Under the pieces are notes generated by a model. It did not search any database. It worked only from the letters and a program-made list of their open reading frames with translations, and had not been told where the DNA came from. This document shows positions 7,676-17,121 of a stretch of 64,000 bases of DNA, one piece after another. The translations under genes were made by a program, and so were the position numbers. This DNA comes from Flavobacteriales bacterium UBA7666 (lineage in GTDB: Bacteria > Bacteroidota > Bacteroidia > Flavobacteriales_D > Crocinitomicaceae), in contig DLHO01000022.1 in the NCBI GenBank assembly GCA_002483265.1, positions 186,860 through 250,859 of the forward strand, read 5' to 3'. How positions within the stretch are numbered: position 1 is the first letter of the stretch; each line of letters opens with the position of its first letter.

Positions 7676-10066
7676 TTATTCGACTTTTGTTGAAGAATTT
7701 ACTAATGGAGGAAGCTCTTTGCGGAGCGTAAGAAAGGTTGCTAATCCCACAACAGTTATGGAGCTCAGAGGCATTAAGATTGTTGCAACAAATGGTGTTA
7801 GTTGTCCACTTACTGCGAAACCTATTCCAGTCAGGTTGTAACAAAGTGAAAATGCAAAACAGATACGTAAGAAGCGTTTTCCATTTCGGATATACTTGAA
7901 ATAGGAAGCCAGGTATTTTAAATTTTCTGCTTTTAAAATAGCATCTGAGGCAGGTGTAAAACGCACCAAATCTTCTGAAAGGGCAATACCAACAAAGGCT
8001 TCGTTTAAAGCACCTGCATCGTTTAATCCATCGCCAATCATCAGGGTATAATTTCCATTTGCCTGCAGGTGCTGAATAAACTGCTTCTTTTGAAGTGGCT
8101 GCTGTTCGAAATGGAATTCAGTTCCGGAAGGGAAAATGGTTCGAAGCAAATCCAAATCCTTCGATTTATCACCTGAAATAACTGCTAATTGATAGTTTGA
8201 TTTCAGGTTCTGAACTAAATCTTTTAATTGTTCCCTCAATTTCGATTGAAATCTGAAAGTTCCCAACAACATGCCTTCGGAAGCAAAATAAACCGAGGAT
8301 TCGTCATGGTTTTGTTCATCTAATCCAATAAAAATTGCAGAACCCAGTTGATAAGTGTCCAATGAAATTCCTCTTCCCGGAATCTCAAGAGCAGTTTGAT
8401 CTGGATTAGTATCATTCGTGTATTCTGAAAGCAATTCGTGTATCGCTTTAGCATAGGGATGAATGGCATGTTTGGTCATTTGAAAAAGCACCTGATTTTG
8501 AGCTTTCGTAAGCGCTTTCCCGCTGTATTGGATTTGCTTGTGGTCTTGTTCGGTTAAGGTTCCGGTTTTATCAAAAACCAAATAGTTACATTGTTGAATG
8601 CGTTCAATAATTGCCGTATTTCGAAGATAAAATCCCTTTTTCCCCAATACACGCAGCATGTTACCATAAACAAACGGCACGGAAAGCGCCAAAGCACAGG
8701 GACAAGCAACGATCAGAATTGCGGTGACAATTTCCGGGATTTGGGTCGGATCGATCCATATCCAGACAATGGAGGCCGTTATGGCTAATCCGATTACAGC
8801 GGCAATAAAGTATTTTGAAATGCGGTCTTGCCGGGTTTGAAAAAATAATTCTGTTTTTTTCGAATGTCCGTCATTCCATAATTGGGTCAAAATACTTCGT
8901 TCGGTCGTTTTAGAAACCACTAACTGAATGGTTTCACCCATGCTTTTTCCTCCGGCGTATAGTAGATCACCTTTTTTCTTTTCGATCCAATCTGCTTCAC
9001 CACTTACAAAACTATAGTCAAGTGTAGCCTTTTCAGAGAGTAGAATACAATCGCAAGGAATAATTTCTTCGTTTCGGATGAAAATTTCATCACCTGCTTG
9101 CAGTTCATCAATAGGACAAAGAATAGTATTGTCGGTTGTTTTTTTTATCACGGCAACCGGGAAATAAGACCGGAAGTCGCGTTCAAAGGATAACCATTGA
9201 TAGGTTTTCCCCTGAAACCATTTTCCGATCAATAAAAAAAAGATGAATGCTGCAAAGGAATCCATATATCCGGGACCTTCATGACTGAAAATGGCGACGC
9301 AACTTCTGATGTAAAGTGCAAGGATTCCAATAGCAATGGGAATGTCCAGATTCAGACTGCGTAATCTGATTCCTGCAATAGCCGATTTGAAATAATCCTG
9401 TGCTGAAAAAAGCAAAACGGGAATGGAAACTGCAAATGAGAGATAAGAACTCAGATTCCGGACCCCTGAGTAAGTTTGGTCGATACCCAAATATTCCGGG
9501 AAACTCCAAAGCATAATACTTCCAAAGGCAAAACCCGCGATTCCCAGTTGAAACAACAGGCGCTTGTTAAATGTACCGGTCGATTTATCTATTGCCTTGA
9601 AATTTGGTTCGTATCCGATCTTTGTTAGTAATAAAGCAAGTTCCGAAAGTTCTATTTGATTCAGGTCAATAGTAATTGTTGCGGTTTTCTTTGGGAAATG
9701 AATGGTGGAGCGCAGAATACCATCATTTAAACGTTGCAGATGTTCCAGAAGAAAAATGCAACTGGCGCAATGAATTTGAGGTAAGTGTAAAGTGATTTTC
9801 ACAATACTTCCTTCCTGAAAATCGATGTATTTTTTTCGTAATTCTTCGTCGTCCAATACTGAAAAAACCTCTTGAGTTACTTTGTTTGGTCGAATTCCAG
9901 CTTGGGGATCTTGTTCGTAATAGGCTCCGAGAGAATGTGCTGAAAGCAATTGATAAACTTGTTTACAACCATTGCAACAAAAGGCATGTTGATCAGCATA
10001 GACAATCGTTTTTGGTAACGTGTCATGGCAATGGTAACATGTTGTTTTTTCTGTCTGGTTTTGCAT
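7676..10066 (-). CDS. ccoI: Copper-transporting P-type ATPase CcoI/FixI (CopA2-type)
   Basis: A 796-residue P1B ATPase that exports Cu+ for cbb3 assembly. An N-terminal Cys-rich metal segment (C10YHC13 and C30CNGC34) precedes an HMA-like domain (IHCASC). The protein then has TM helices, the CPC ion motif (455-457), the phosphorylation motif DKTGT with Asp499, and GDGLNDAGAL near the C-terminus. The N-terminal zinc-ribbon-like segment is typical of the CcoI subgroup. The start was moved to MQNQTEK because the upstream 49 residues overlap hemN and lack homology. It lies 23 bases after hemN, so the two probably form one transcript. Confidence 0.95.
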   Translation of the reverse strand: MQNQTEKTTCYHCHDTLPKTIVYADQHAFCCNGCKQVYQLLSAHSLGAYYEQDPQAGIRPNKVTQEVFSVLDDEELRKKYIDFQEGSIVKITLHLPQIHCASCIFLLEHLQRLNDGILRSTIHFPKKTATITIDLNQIELSELALLLTKIGYEPNFKAIDKSTGTFNKRLLFQLGIAGFAFGSIMLWSFPEYLGIDQTYSGVRNLSSYLSFAVSIPVLLFSAQDYFKSAIAGIRLRSLNLDIPIAIGILALYIRSCVAIFSHEGPGYMDSFAAFIFFLLIGKWFQGKTYQWLSFERDFRSYFPVAVIKKTTDNTILCPIDELQAGDEIFIRNEEIIPCDCILLSEKATLDYSFVSGEADWIEKKKGDLLYAGGKSMGETIQLVVSKTTERSILTQLWNDGHSKKTELFFQTRQDRISKYFIAAVIGLAITASIVWIWIDPTQIPEIVTAILIVACPCALALSVPFVYGNMLRVLGKKGFYLRNTAIIERIQQCNYLVFDKTGTLTEQDHKQIQYSGKALTKAQNQVLFQMTKHAIHPYAKAIHELLSEYTNDTNPDQTALEIPGRGISLDTYQLGSAIFIGLDEQNHDESSVYFASEGMLLGTFRFQSKLREQLKDLVQNLKSNYQLAVISGDKSKDLDLLRTIFPSGTEFHFEQQPLQKKQFIQHLQANGNYTLMIGDGLNDAGALNEAFVGIALSEDLVRFTPASDAILKAENLKYLASYFKYIRNGKRFLRICFAFSLCYNLTGIGFAVSGQLTPFVATILMPLSSITVVGLATFLTLRKELPPLVNSSTKVE

Positions 10067-10089
10067 GGTTGTTCTTTTCAAATATTCGA

Positions 10090-11445
10090 TTAAATAGTCA
10101 TACTGAACCGGTTCACCGGATTCTGATCTTTTAAATAGGAATCGAAGGCCATACAGCAATTGCGAACAAACGGAATTCCTTTGGGTAGAATACGAATGAC
10201 ATCTTGTTCCCACTCAACTAATCCATCTGAAATGAGTTCCGATAATTGTAATTCCAGTTCCAAACGACTCAACAGAGTATCTTTCGGGATTTCCGTTTCA
10301 AAATGACACATCAGGTTCAGGATATGGCGGCGAATTTCAATATCTCTTAGGCTCATCTGGTGTCCTCGGGTGATCGGTAATTTTCCGCTTTCTATTAGTT
10401 CCAGATAGCGTTCGGTCGTTTTTTCATTTTGTGCGAAACCAAACTTGCATTCTGAAATTGCCGACATTCCGAGTCCGATCAATAACTGGGAAGAATTGGT
10501 TGTGTAACCCATGAAATTCCGATGCAATCTTTTTTCAATTACAGCTTTTGCTAAGGAGTCGGTGGGCAATGCAAAATGATCCATCCCGATTTCCAAATAT
10601 CCGTTTGCAACAAGCGTTTGTTTTGAGAGTTCGTAGAGTTGGCGTTTCATACTTGGGGAAGGAAGATCCGATTCATTGTATCCGCGCTGTCCTGTTCCCT
10701 TTATCCAAGGTACATGGGCATAGGAATATAACGAAATTCGTTCCGGTTTTAATTCAAGGGTAAGTTGAATAGTCCGCTGAAACCCGGCAAGTGTTTGCTT
10801 AGGTAAACCATAAACCAAATCGTGAGAAATGGCATCGAAACCAATCGTTTTTGCGCTTTGATGACAAAATTTAACCAGTTCGAATGATTGGATGCGGTGA
10901 ATTGCTTTCTGAACAACCGGATCGTAATCCTGAATTCCAAAACTGATTCTGCGAAATCCTTGTTGATGCAATACCTGTAAATGTTCTAAGCTGGTAGAAT
11001 TAGGGTGGGCCTCAAAACTTAATTCGGCTTCCTCTGTGAAAGGCAAAACCTGTTTGATTCCCTCAATCAATCGCTTCAACTCTTTCGGGGCAAAAAAGGT
11101 AGGAGTTCCTCCACCTAAATGGAGTTCATGAATTTGTGAATGTGTGTCAAGTGAGCCTGATATAAGTTTCCATTCTTTGAGTACTGCATCAATATATCTC
11201 TTTTCTACCGTATGATTAGTCGTGATGTGTTTATGACATCCACAAAAGGTACAAAGAGAATCACAGTAAGGAAGGTGAATATATAAAGCCAATTTTTTGA
11301 CTTGCTCGTCTTGTTGCGAGATTTTAATTAATTCGCACCAGTTAGCGATTTCCCATTGGGATTTATTCCAATATGGGACAGTCGGATAAGAAGTGTATCT
11401 TGGTCCTGGAATATTATATTTTGCAATCAGACCAGTATTTGCCAT
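10090..11445 (-). CDS. hemN: Oxygen-independent coproporphyrinogen III dehydrogenase HemN
   Basis: A 451-residue radical SAM enzyme that oxidatively decarboxylates coproporphyrinogen III to protoporphyrinogen IX without O2. The 4Fe-4S ligands are C61-x3-C65-x2-C68 in YCDSLCTFCGC. The N-terminal KYNIPGPRYTSYPT and the HLGGGTPTF loop are HemN hallmarks, and length is standard for true HemN rather than HemW. Its place before ccoI fits heme supply for the low-oxygen oxidase. Confidence 0.95.
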   Translation of the reverse strand: MANTGLIAKYNIPGPRYTSYPTVPYWNKSQWEIANWCELIKISQQDEQVKKLALYIHLPYCDSLCTFCGCHKHITTNHTVEKRYIDAVLKEWKLISGSLDTHSQIHELHLGGGTPTFFAPKELKRLIEGIKQVLPFTEEAELSFEAHPNSTSLEHLQVLHQQGFRRISFGIQDYDPVVQKAIHRIQSFELVKFCHQSAKTIGFDAISHDLVYGLPKQTLAGFQRTIQLTLELKPERISLYSYAHVPWIKGTGQRGYNESDLPSPSMKRQLYELSKQTLVANGYLEIGMDHFALPTDSLAKAVIEKRLHRNFMGYTTNSSQLLIGLGMSAISECKFGFAQNEKTTERYLELIESGKLPITRGHQMSLRDIEIRRHILNLMCHFETEIPKDTLLSRLELELQLSELISDGLVEWEQDVIRILPKGIPFVRNCCMAFDSYLKDQNPVNRFSMTI

Positions 11446-11456
11446 GTTTTTTTTTG

Positions 11457-11500
11457 CAAAACTAGGAGGTAGAAAGTACTAAAAAAATGATGCGCGTCAC
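11457..11500 (-). promoter_or_regulatory. hemN promoter with Fnr/Crp-like site
   Basis: On the minus strand, TAGTTTTG (11457-11464) matches the Bacteroidota -7 consensus TAnnTTTG. The palindrome ATGAT-GCGC-GTCAC (11487-11500) matches the Fnr/Crp pattern at 8 of 10 positions and is centred about 43 bases upstream of the predicted transcript start. The predicted leader is only about 6 bases, so the start site needs confirmation. Confidence 0.45.
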
Positions 11501-11535
11501 CTTTCTTGAATTCAGTGATTGCGATATAAAAATGG

Positions 11536-13260
11536 TCACTGCTTTTCTTTCCATCCGCTCCAATCATCGTGGTCGCCTCTGGAGATGTTCCTCATCATAC
11601 CGTATCCGAGTACTATGCTGCAAATGACTCCGATAACACCATAGCATGAATATCCAAACCAGAATGGGCCAACTTTATGTATAATGAAGAGTGCAGATCC
11701 GACTAGAAGAGCAGCAATCACCAATGAGCTGGCAATTTGTTTGGTGATGCGGTTGAAAGTATGAACCAGCGGATCAATTCCCTGATGGTTCAGGTTCACA
11801 TTAACCTTTCCGGTATTGATCTTGCGAATGGCATTTTTTAGATCACTAGGAAATTCTTCCATGTAATTGGCTATCTCATACAGACCGTTCAAAACCTTCA
11901 TTCCCAATGTGAAAGGATTGAGTTTCCTGGCAATTGCTGAAACCAAGTAAGGTCGTGCAATTTCCAGCATATCAATCTTGGGATCCAAGTTGCTGATGAG
12001 GCCTTCAATAGTTACCATGGACCGGGCAAGCAGGAAAAAATGAGCCGGTACCTTTAGGTCATACCGCACAATAATATCCTTCAACTGAAGCAACACAGTA
12101 CTCATTTCGTTTTGGTGGATACTTATAACACTGTAATTGCAGACAAATTCGTTGATCTCATACTCCAATGAACGCATGTCACGAATTGTCACCGTGTCGG
12201 ACATTTGCATTAAAGTCCGGATAATTTTTAAGACATCTTTGGATTTTACAGAAAGGAAGAGGTGGCCGAGTATTTCAATATCTCGGGGAAGAATATTGCC
12301 CATCATGCCAAAGTCCAGAAAGCAGATGTGCCCGTTCGGAAGAACGAGTATGTTTCCCGGGTGCGGGTCTGCATGAAAGAAACCGTATTGAAAAACTTGC
12401 TTGACATAGGTGAGGGCAAGTTTGTGAGCAATATCCTTGCGATCGTATCCGTTCGATTCCAAAATCTTGCTGTCGGTTACTTTTATACCAGAAATAAACT
12501 CCATGGTAAGCACCTTACCGGTAGTGTATTCCTTGTAAACTTTCGGAACATGTGTCGTATTGTCGTGCGTGTCTTCTTCAATGTTTCTGGCAAAACGCTG
12601 GATACTGATTGATTCGTGGATGAAGTCGAGTTCTTTCAAAATACTTTCTTCGAAGTTTTGGACAAGACCAATCGGATCAAAACTTTTCAGAGAAGGAATT
12701 CTGCGTTCAAGGATCCGAGCCAGTATATACATAATCCGGATGTCTTCAACAATGACAGAACCGATTCCCGGGCGTTGTACTTTCACGGCAACTTTTTCAC
12801 CTGTTTTGAGGGTCGCCCGGTGCACTTGCGCCATAGAGGCAGAAGCAAAAGCCTCCGTTTCGTACCAAGCGAATAATTCTTCCATTGGCTTTTTCAATTC
12901 GGTCTCGATTACCTGACGTGAAATTGCTCCGGATTGCGGAGGCACATTATCCTGTAATTTTTCAAGTTGGACGATCAGCTCTGCAGGAAGCAGATCTGAA
13001 CGGTTACTAAGGATCTGCCCGAATTTGATGAACGTTGGTCCAAGATCTTCACATACCAGACGCATCTTTTCGTACTTCGTATACTTTCGCGCATTTCGCG
13101 CTGTGGCACGGGGAATCAGTTTTCTCAATAAGGAAAACCGACGAGTCTCAATAAGGTATGAGACAACGTCTTCGTAACCGTAACGAACAAAAATGCGCAG
13201 AATATGATTGAACCTAAGGACAGACCGATAACGTTGTCTTATGTTTTCAAACAGCGCCAT
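11536..13260 (-). CDS. ABC1/AarF/UbiB-family atypical protein kinase-like protein
   Basis: A 574-residue protein with the UbiB kinase-like core. It has the KxGQ-type segment (TFIKFGQILSNRSDLLP), an ASMAQVHRA loop with the Ala-rich nucleotide loop, HADPHPGN catalytic loop and FLDFGMMG metal-binding motif. Two hydrophobic helices near the C-terminus anchor it in the membrane. Relatives support ubiquinone or other lipid metabolism. Bacteroidota use menaquinone, so the substrate is open. It starts 4 bases after the phasin-like gene, so the two are probably co-expressed. Confidence 0.88.
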   Translation of the reverse strand: MALFENIRQRYRSVLRFNHILRIFVRYGYEDVVSYLIETRRFSLLRKLIPRATARNARKYTKYEKMRLVCEDLGPTFIKFGQILSNRSDLLPAELIVQLEKLQDNVPPQSGAISRQVIETELKKPMEELFAWYETEAFASASMAQVHRATLKTGEKVAVKVQRPGIGSVIVEDIRIMYILARILERRIPSLKSFDPIGLVQNFEESILKELDFIHESISIQRFARNIEEDTHDNTTHVPKVYKEYTTGKVLTMEFISGIKVTDSKILESNGYDRKDIAHKLALTYVKQVFQYGFFHADPHPGNILVLPNGHICFLDFGMMGNILPRDIEILGHLFLSVKSKDVLKIIRTLMQMSDTVTIRDMRSLEYEINEFVCNYSVISIHQNEMSTVLLQLKDIIVRYDLKVPAHFFLLARSMVTIEGLISNLDPKIDMLEIARPYLVSAIARKLNPFTLGMKVLNGLYEIANYMEEFPSDLKNAIRKINTGKVNVNLNHQGIDPLVHTFNRITKQIASSLVIAALLVGSALFIIHKVGPFWFGYSCYGVIGVICSIVLGYGMMRNISRGDHDDWSGWKEKQ

Positions 13261-13264
13261 GCGA

Positions 13265-13657
13265 TTAACCTTTGTCCTCCAGTTGATTGATACGCGCTTC
13301 CGCCAAGGACAAATTTTTGTTCAATTCTTCCAGTTTACGCTCTAGTTCCGACAATTTATCGGTATGAGCTATGTTTACTTTTTCGTAGAATGTTGCCACC
13401 ATTTCACCGATCTTCTCTTCCATTTCCTCCTGCACCTCCTTTGCTTTTAGCCGGACTCTTTCAGTAAAAGGAATTTCATTTCCATTTTCATCAAGGCTTT
13501 TTTCAGACATGAATTCATTGATCTTATCGCGTCCCTGTTCGGACAATTCTTTTAATTTATCCATCAGGTGTGTCTCTCTTGAGATCGCATACAAGTTTGC
13601 AGACAATGCAGCCAATTCTATAAATGTTTTTGCTTTCATTCTGCTAACTTCCATCAT
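13265..13657 (-). CDS. Coiled-coil phasin-like protein
   Basis: A 130-residue, strongly charged helical protein. A middle amphipathic helix resembles phasin-type sequences, and the last 35 residues form a leucine-heptad coiled coil (ELERKLEELNKNL). An alternative start at the seventh codon (MKAKTF) would give 124 residues and is equally plausible. It precedes the UbiB-like kinase by 4 bases. Phasin-like/UbiB pairs are known in bacteria, but the function here is unproven. Confidence 0.7.
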   Translation of the reverse strand: MMEVSRMKAKTFIELAALSANLYAISRETHLMDKLKELSEQGRDKINEFMSEKSLDENGNEIPFTERVRLKAKEVQEEMEEKIGEMVATFYEKVNIAHTDKLSELERKLEELNKNLSLAEARINQLEDKG

Positions 13658-13673
13658 TTAAAGCAGAAAAAAA

Positions 13674-13687
13674 GTGATCAATATCAA
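13674..13687. promoter_or_regulatory. Fnr/Crp-like palindrome between the phasin-like and CBS genes
   Basis: The reverse complement reads TTGAT-ATTG-ATCAC, 9 of 10 matches to the Fnr consensus. A good plus-strand -7 box, TATCTTTG, lies at 13734-13741 ahead of the CBS gene. The palindrome would then be at about -67, a class I-type position. It could also influence the divergent gene pair. Confidence 0.5.
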
Positions 13688-13801
13688 TATGAGTCATGAT
13701 TTTTGTTCCTTGTATATATTAGATATAACTCACTATCTTTGAGTAATAATGAAGGCATGTCAGATGACAGGATAGTCCTTCCGCATTTAATTTGAAAATA
13801 T

Positions 13802-14212
13802 ATGGATTTGAAATTACCCGTATCAACGATCATGATCACACCGGTTGAATGTGTTGGTTCTCAGGACAAAATACTGGTGATCAAACACCTTTACGAAAGA
13901 CAGCGTTTTCACCGTCATTTTCCTGTAACAGAAAAGGATCGTGTAGTCGGAATGGTGAGTCTTGCAGATTACATGCACGCAATTGGGGAAGCAACCCTCG
14001 ATGATAATGAGCCGGTTTATTCTTTAAAGAAGGTTGAAGACATTATGTCGCGTAATCCGGTAACTGTCAGTAAGGATACTTCTATCGCCGAAATAGGCGC
14101 GCTTCTGGCAAAGGGAGAATTCAGCTCTATCATCGTTCTGGATGACAACCGTGTGAGTGGTATTGTGACTACTACGGATTTGATCCGTTATTTTCTCAAA
14201 CAAGTTGATTGA
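13802..14212 (+). CDS. Tandem CBS-domain protein
   Basis: A 136-residue protein made only of two CBS motifs (about 8-65 and 75-133), a module that binds adenosine nucleotides. The segments RHFPVTEKDRVVGMVSLADY and SIIVLDDNRVSGIVTTTDLIRYF are typical. Stand-alone CBS pairs act as energy or redox sensors. The partner is unknown. It is preceded by a consensus -7 promoter and a Crp/Fnr-like site. Confidence 0.9.
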   Translation: MDLKLPVSTIMITPVECVGSQDKILVIKHLYERQRFHRHFPVTEKDRVVGMVSLADYMHAIGEATLDDNEPVYSLKKVEDIMSRNPVTVSKDTSIAEIGALLAKGEFSSIIVLDDNRVSGIVTTTDLIRYFLKQVD

Positions 14213-14231
14213 GTTTAACACACTCAAACTT

Positions 14232-14651
14232 TTAATAAGCCACCTTGATCTCGATCAATCGCATGATATCGTTTAAGATTTCCGGCTCACGAACCTCAAT
14301 TCTGATTCCCCGCCCTTCTGCAAAGACTTTAGCTGACAGGAGCTCATGTTTGATCGCGTCAGAGATCGAACTGTTTATGATTTCATCGGTAGCTTTCTGT
14401 CCGAATACAAATGCGACTTTGAAATAGGCTTCCCTCGGAAGCAGGTAAACAATGACCCGTTTTTTGTCATTAACCCGGAAACTCCACCCGAATTTCTTCC
14501 CGGAATACTTCCATTCTTCCACTGAATCCGGGTTCTTTTTCCGAATAGATTCCCGGATGGAATTCCATAGATCATAGGTGTCTTTCAACTCAATGGAGAG
14601 ATCCTGATCTCCCGGAACGATTTCTTTATTGGAAAAAACACTTGTGTCCAT
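14232..14651 (-). CDS. DUF3788 family protein
   Basis: A 139-residue protein that matches the DUF3788 pattern: EEWKYSGKKFGWSFRV, a strand-rich centre with LPREAYFKVAFVFG, and a C-terminal AEGRGIRIEV-x-IEIKV. The fold is YdhG/DUF1801-like in related families. No function is established. It is probably a single-gene unit. Confidence 0.8.
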   Translation of the reverse strand: MDTSVFSNKEIVPGDQDLSIELKDTYDLWNSIRESIRKKNPDSVEEWKYSGKKFGWSFRVNDKKRVIVYLLPREAYFKVAFVFGQKATDEIINSSISDAIKHELLSAKVFAEGRGIRIEVREPEILNDIMRLIEIKVAY

Positions 14652-14701
14652 AGACCGAATTTAATGAATTTTTATAGTAAGCATGGCGTTATTCCCTTGG
14701 C

Positions 14702-15691
14702 TTAGACCAGTTCGTTTCCGGAAATAAGCCCGTTGGAAAAACAATTCAGGTTATGGATGGTGGTTTCGGCAATGTTTTTTAATGCGGTATCGGTCAAAAA
14801 TGCCTGATGTCCTGTAATAAGCACATTCCGGAAAAGCATGAGCCGGGCAATCATATCGTCCTGCAAAATGTCAGCCGAATGATCTTCAAAAAATAATCCA
14901 TGTTCCTTTTCGTAAACATCCATTCCGAAATAACCGATGTGTCCGCTTTTGAGTGCTGTTAATACTGCTTCCGTATTTACAAGACCACCACGGGCTGTAT
15001 TGATGATCATGACTCCCGGTTTCATGAGCTGTATATCCCCATGGTCTATCAGATACTGCGTTTTTTCATTGAGCGGGAGATGCAGTGTCAGGATATCGGA
15101 TTGTTGATATAGTGATTCACAATCCGTGTATTCTACTTGGTATTGTTGTTTGATCTCCTCGTTCTCCATAATGTCATAGGCCAGCAGGCGACAGCCAAAG
15201 CCATGCAGGATACGCGCAACTATGGAGCCGATTTTTCCGGTTCCCATAATCCCGACTGTTTTCCCGTTCATATCAAAACCGGTAAGCCCATTTAATGAGA
15301 AATTTTGCTCCATTATCCGGTTATGTGATTGTATCAGTTTCCGGTTGAGGGCAAGCATTAATGCTACCGCATGCTCGGCGATAGCGTAGGGAGAATAGGC
15401 AGGAACCCGGGCCACCCGCATTCCAAGCTGTTTCGCTTTATGAAGATCTACATGGTTGTATCCGGCAGATCGTAAAGCGATGTAACGGATCCCGTTTTGA
15501 TACAATAGTTCAAGTACCGGTGCGGAAGCATCATCGCTTGTAAATAAACTGACGGCATCGAATCCGGCACTTAATGATGCTGATTTGACAGAAAGTGCCT
15601 GATCTGAAAAAAACAGTTGGTTGTTATTCTGTTCGTTTTTTTCAAAATATACCTGTTCAAATGCATGAAAACTGTAAACGATAACCTTCAT
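14702..15691 (-). CDS. ldhA: D-isomer 2-hydroxyacid dehydrogenase (D-lactate dehydrogenase type)
   Basis: A 329-residue NAD-dependent dehydrogenase of the fermentative D-LDH group. Visible are ALRSAGYNHVD, the Rossmann loop GKTVGIMGTGKIG (about 145-157), the catalytic Arg in NTARGGLVN and the catalytic His in ITGHQAF. It would reduce pyruvate to D-lactate under low oxygen, which fits neighbours with Fnr-like control, although no such site is visible directly upstream. The symbol is by similarity. Confidence 0.88.
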   Translation of the reverse strand: MKVIVYSFHAFEQVYFEKNEQNNNQLFFSDQALSVKSASLSAGFDAVSLFTSDDASAPVLELLYQNGIRYIALRSAGYNHVDLHKAKQLGMRVARVPAYSPYAIAEHAVALMLALNRKLIQSHNRIMEQNFSLNGLTGFDMNGKTVGIMGTGKIGSIVARILHGFGCRLLAYDIMENEEIKQQYQVEYTDCESLYQQSDILTLHLPLNEKTQYLIDHGDIQLMKPGVMIINTARGGLVNTEAVLTALKSGHIGYFGMDVYEKEHGLFFEDHSADILQDDMIARLMLFRNVLITGHQAFLTDTALKNIAETTIHNLNCFSNGLISGNELV

Positions 15692-15777
15692 TTTCTTGGA
15701 TGATTAATTGATTTCTTGTTTGTTTGAAATGGATGAGATCTCAAAGTTCTTGATTTCTTTTTTTGCGCATTTTTCTT

Positions 15778-16503
15778 TCATTTATCGGCCATTGCATTGT
15801 ATTCTTTCAGGTGAAATGCATTATTGATGCGATCGATACTCATGACCCCTTCAAGTGTTCCGCAGAGATTTCCGTTTTCATAAAACTGCAGAGTCGGTGT
15901 GACTTCGATTCCCATTTCACTTGCCAGGTATTTATAGTTGTCAATATCAATTCGGAGAATTTTAACTGCTCCGTCGTAAGAAAGTGCAAGTTCATCCAAT
16001 AGAACTCCCATAGCACGGCAATTTCGATCTCCGGGTAAGTAAAAATCCACGATAACAAGATGTTCCAGTTCCAATATCCTGATGAAATCCTTGAATGTTA
16101 ATTCGGAAGGCGGAATCAACTCTTCCGGTGTCAGGATGTATTCGTCTTTCAACCATTGCTTCAAACCACCTTTTAGTATGGTTACGGAATTGAATCCCTG
16201 TGATTTCAAATAGGCAGCAGATTTCTTGCTCTGCTCTCCGTTCTGACAATAAATGAATACACTTTGATCGGTCTCGAGTTCAGCTATTCGCCATTCAAAG
16301 GTAGACCAATTGGAATCAATATTGGTTGCACCAGAAATATGGCCTTTTGAAAAGTCATAATTGGAACGTAAATCAATGAGAATTTTATTTCCGTCAGATT
16401 TGAGTGCTTCTGCAAATTCCTTCGGTGTCAATTCATTTTTTTCGGGGAGCAAAAAATAGATTCCTGCCCCAACAAGTAATAAAATAGCGATTACAGTTTT
16501 CAT
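15778..16503 (-). CDS. Rhodanese-thioredoxin fusion with one remaining thioredoxin cysteine
   Basis: A 241-residue exported protein. It has an N-terminal hydrophobic signal or anchor, a rhodanese domain (about 30-115) with the persulfide Cys in FIYCQNGEQSKKS, and a thioredoxin-like domain (about 130-235). In the latter the usual WCxxC is replaced by LPGDRNC, so the attacking first Cys is missing and only the second Cys remains. It cannot be a normal dithiol reductase and may transfer sulfur or act as a chaperone. Crp/Fnr-like sites lie about 170-205 bases upstream. Confidence 0.82.
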   Translation of the reverse strand: MKTVIAILLLVGAGIYFLLPEKNELTPKEFAEALKSDGNKILIDLRSNYDFSKGHISGATNIDSNWSTFEWRIAELETDQSVFIYCQNGEQSKKSAAYLKSQGFNSVTILKGGLKQWLKDEYILTPEELIPPSELTFKDFIRILELEHLVIVDFYLPGDRNCRAMGVLLDELALSYDGAVKILRIDIDNYKYLASEMGIEVTPTLQFYENGNLCGTLEGVMSIDRINNAFHLKEYNAMADK

Positions 16504-16673
16504 TTTATCAGGTTTAGTAAGTGTGTTTGTGGTTAATGGATATGCAGGGACTCATTGAGACCCTTAGGTTGGTTATTGAAATGGAAGGCATCTTTTTGCA
16601 ATTGAGAATCTGTTTTCATATTGTTGAAATTTAAATTACTATACAAATAGATGGATTCGGTAAATGAATCAAA

Positions 16674-16709
16674 ATGACCTTAGTCAAATGATGGATTGAT
16701 AAGTGTCAA
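16674..16709. promoter_or_regulatory. Pair of Crp/Fnr-like palindromes, rhodanese-gene side
   Basis: Two sites, ATGAC-CTTA-GTCAA (16674-16687) and TTGAT-AAGT-GTCAA (16696-16709), start 22 bases apart, about two DNA turns. Each matches TTGAY-N4-RTCAA at 9 or 10 of 10 positions. A weak minus-strand -7 box overlapping 16669-16676 would put the second site near -41 for the rhodanese-thioredoxin gene. Confidence 0.5.
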
Positions 16710-16869
16710 TTATTCATAAATAACACGAGGCTGTGTTAATGTGTTAAAAAAGAGAGACTTATTTTTTCAGTATGTAATGTCGTCGGAATCAAATTCTCTC
16801 CTGAAAAGGGCCCGATACGAATGTTCGAACATCGCTTCGAATAAAATCAATATTTTAAAATACGATCAA

Positions 16870-16922
16870 TTGACAATAATCAGAAATTGATGAAAATCAT
16901 AGTGCAAATTGACTGGAGTCAA
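16870..16922. promoter_or_regulatory. Three Crp/Fnr-like palindromes upstream of the universal stress gene
   Basis: TTGAC-AATA-ATCAG (16870-16883), TTGAT-GAAA-ATCAT (16887-16900) and TTGAC-TGGA-GTCAA (16909-16922) form a tight array. The last is a perfect inverted repeat. It lies about 43 bases upstream of the start predicted from the -7 box TACTTTTG (16945-16952), which is class II geometry. Together with the neighbouring pair this is an unusually dense cluster. Confidence 0.55.
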
Positions 16923-17121
16923 AAGATGGGATGGAGTGTAAGACTACTTTTGTTTCAAAGCAAAAGTATTATGAAGACCATTACTCATTGCCATTTTACG
17001 TCGAAAGCAGTCATTGGAGGAATTTTTTGTTCTCCGGAACATGATGCGGATTTGAGATGGGCATATCAGGAGTCTTCCCGATACCTTGCCTGTTAATATT
17101 AATCTCTTTTAATGATAACCT

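Larger units (their letters stand above)
16504..17121. other. Long divergent control region without a credible gene
   Basis: This 618-base spacer separates the rhodanese-thioredoxin and universal stress genes. It contains at least five Crp/Fnr-like palindromes (described separately), a 12-base palindrome ATGTTCGAACAT (16821-16832) and a plus-strand -7 box TACTTTTG (16945-16952) that would give an approximately 160-base leader for the stress gene. A 69-codon frame inside it has no credible protein character. Confidence 0.6.

Noticed and set aside
16887..17096. 69-codon plus-strand frame before the universal stress gene
   Set aside because: It lies over three Crp/Fnr-like palindromes and the predicted promoter, and the peptide has no family character.
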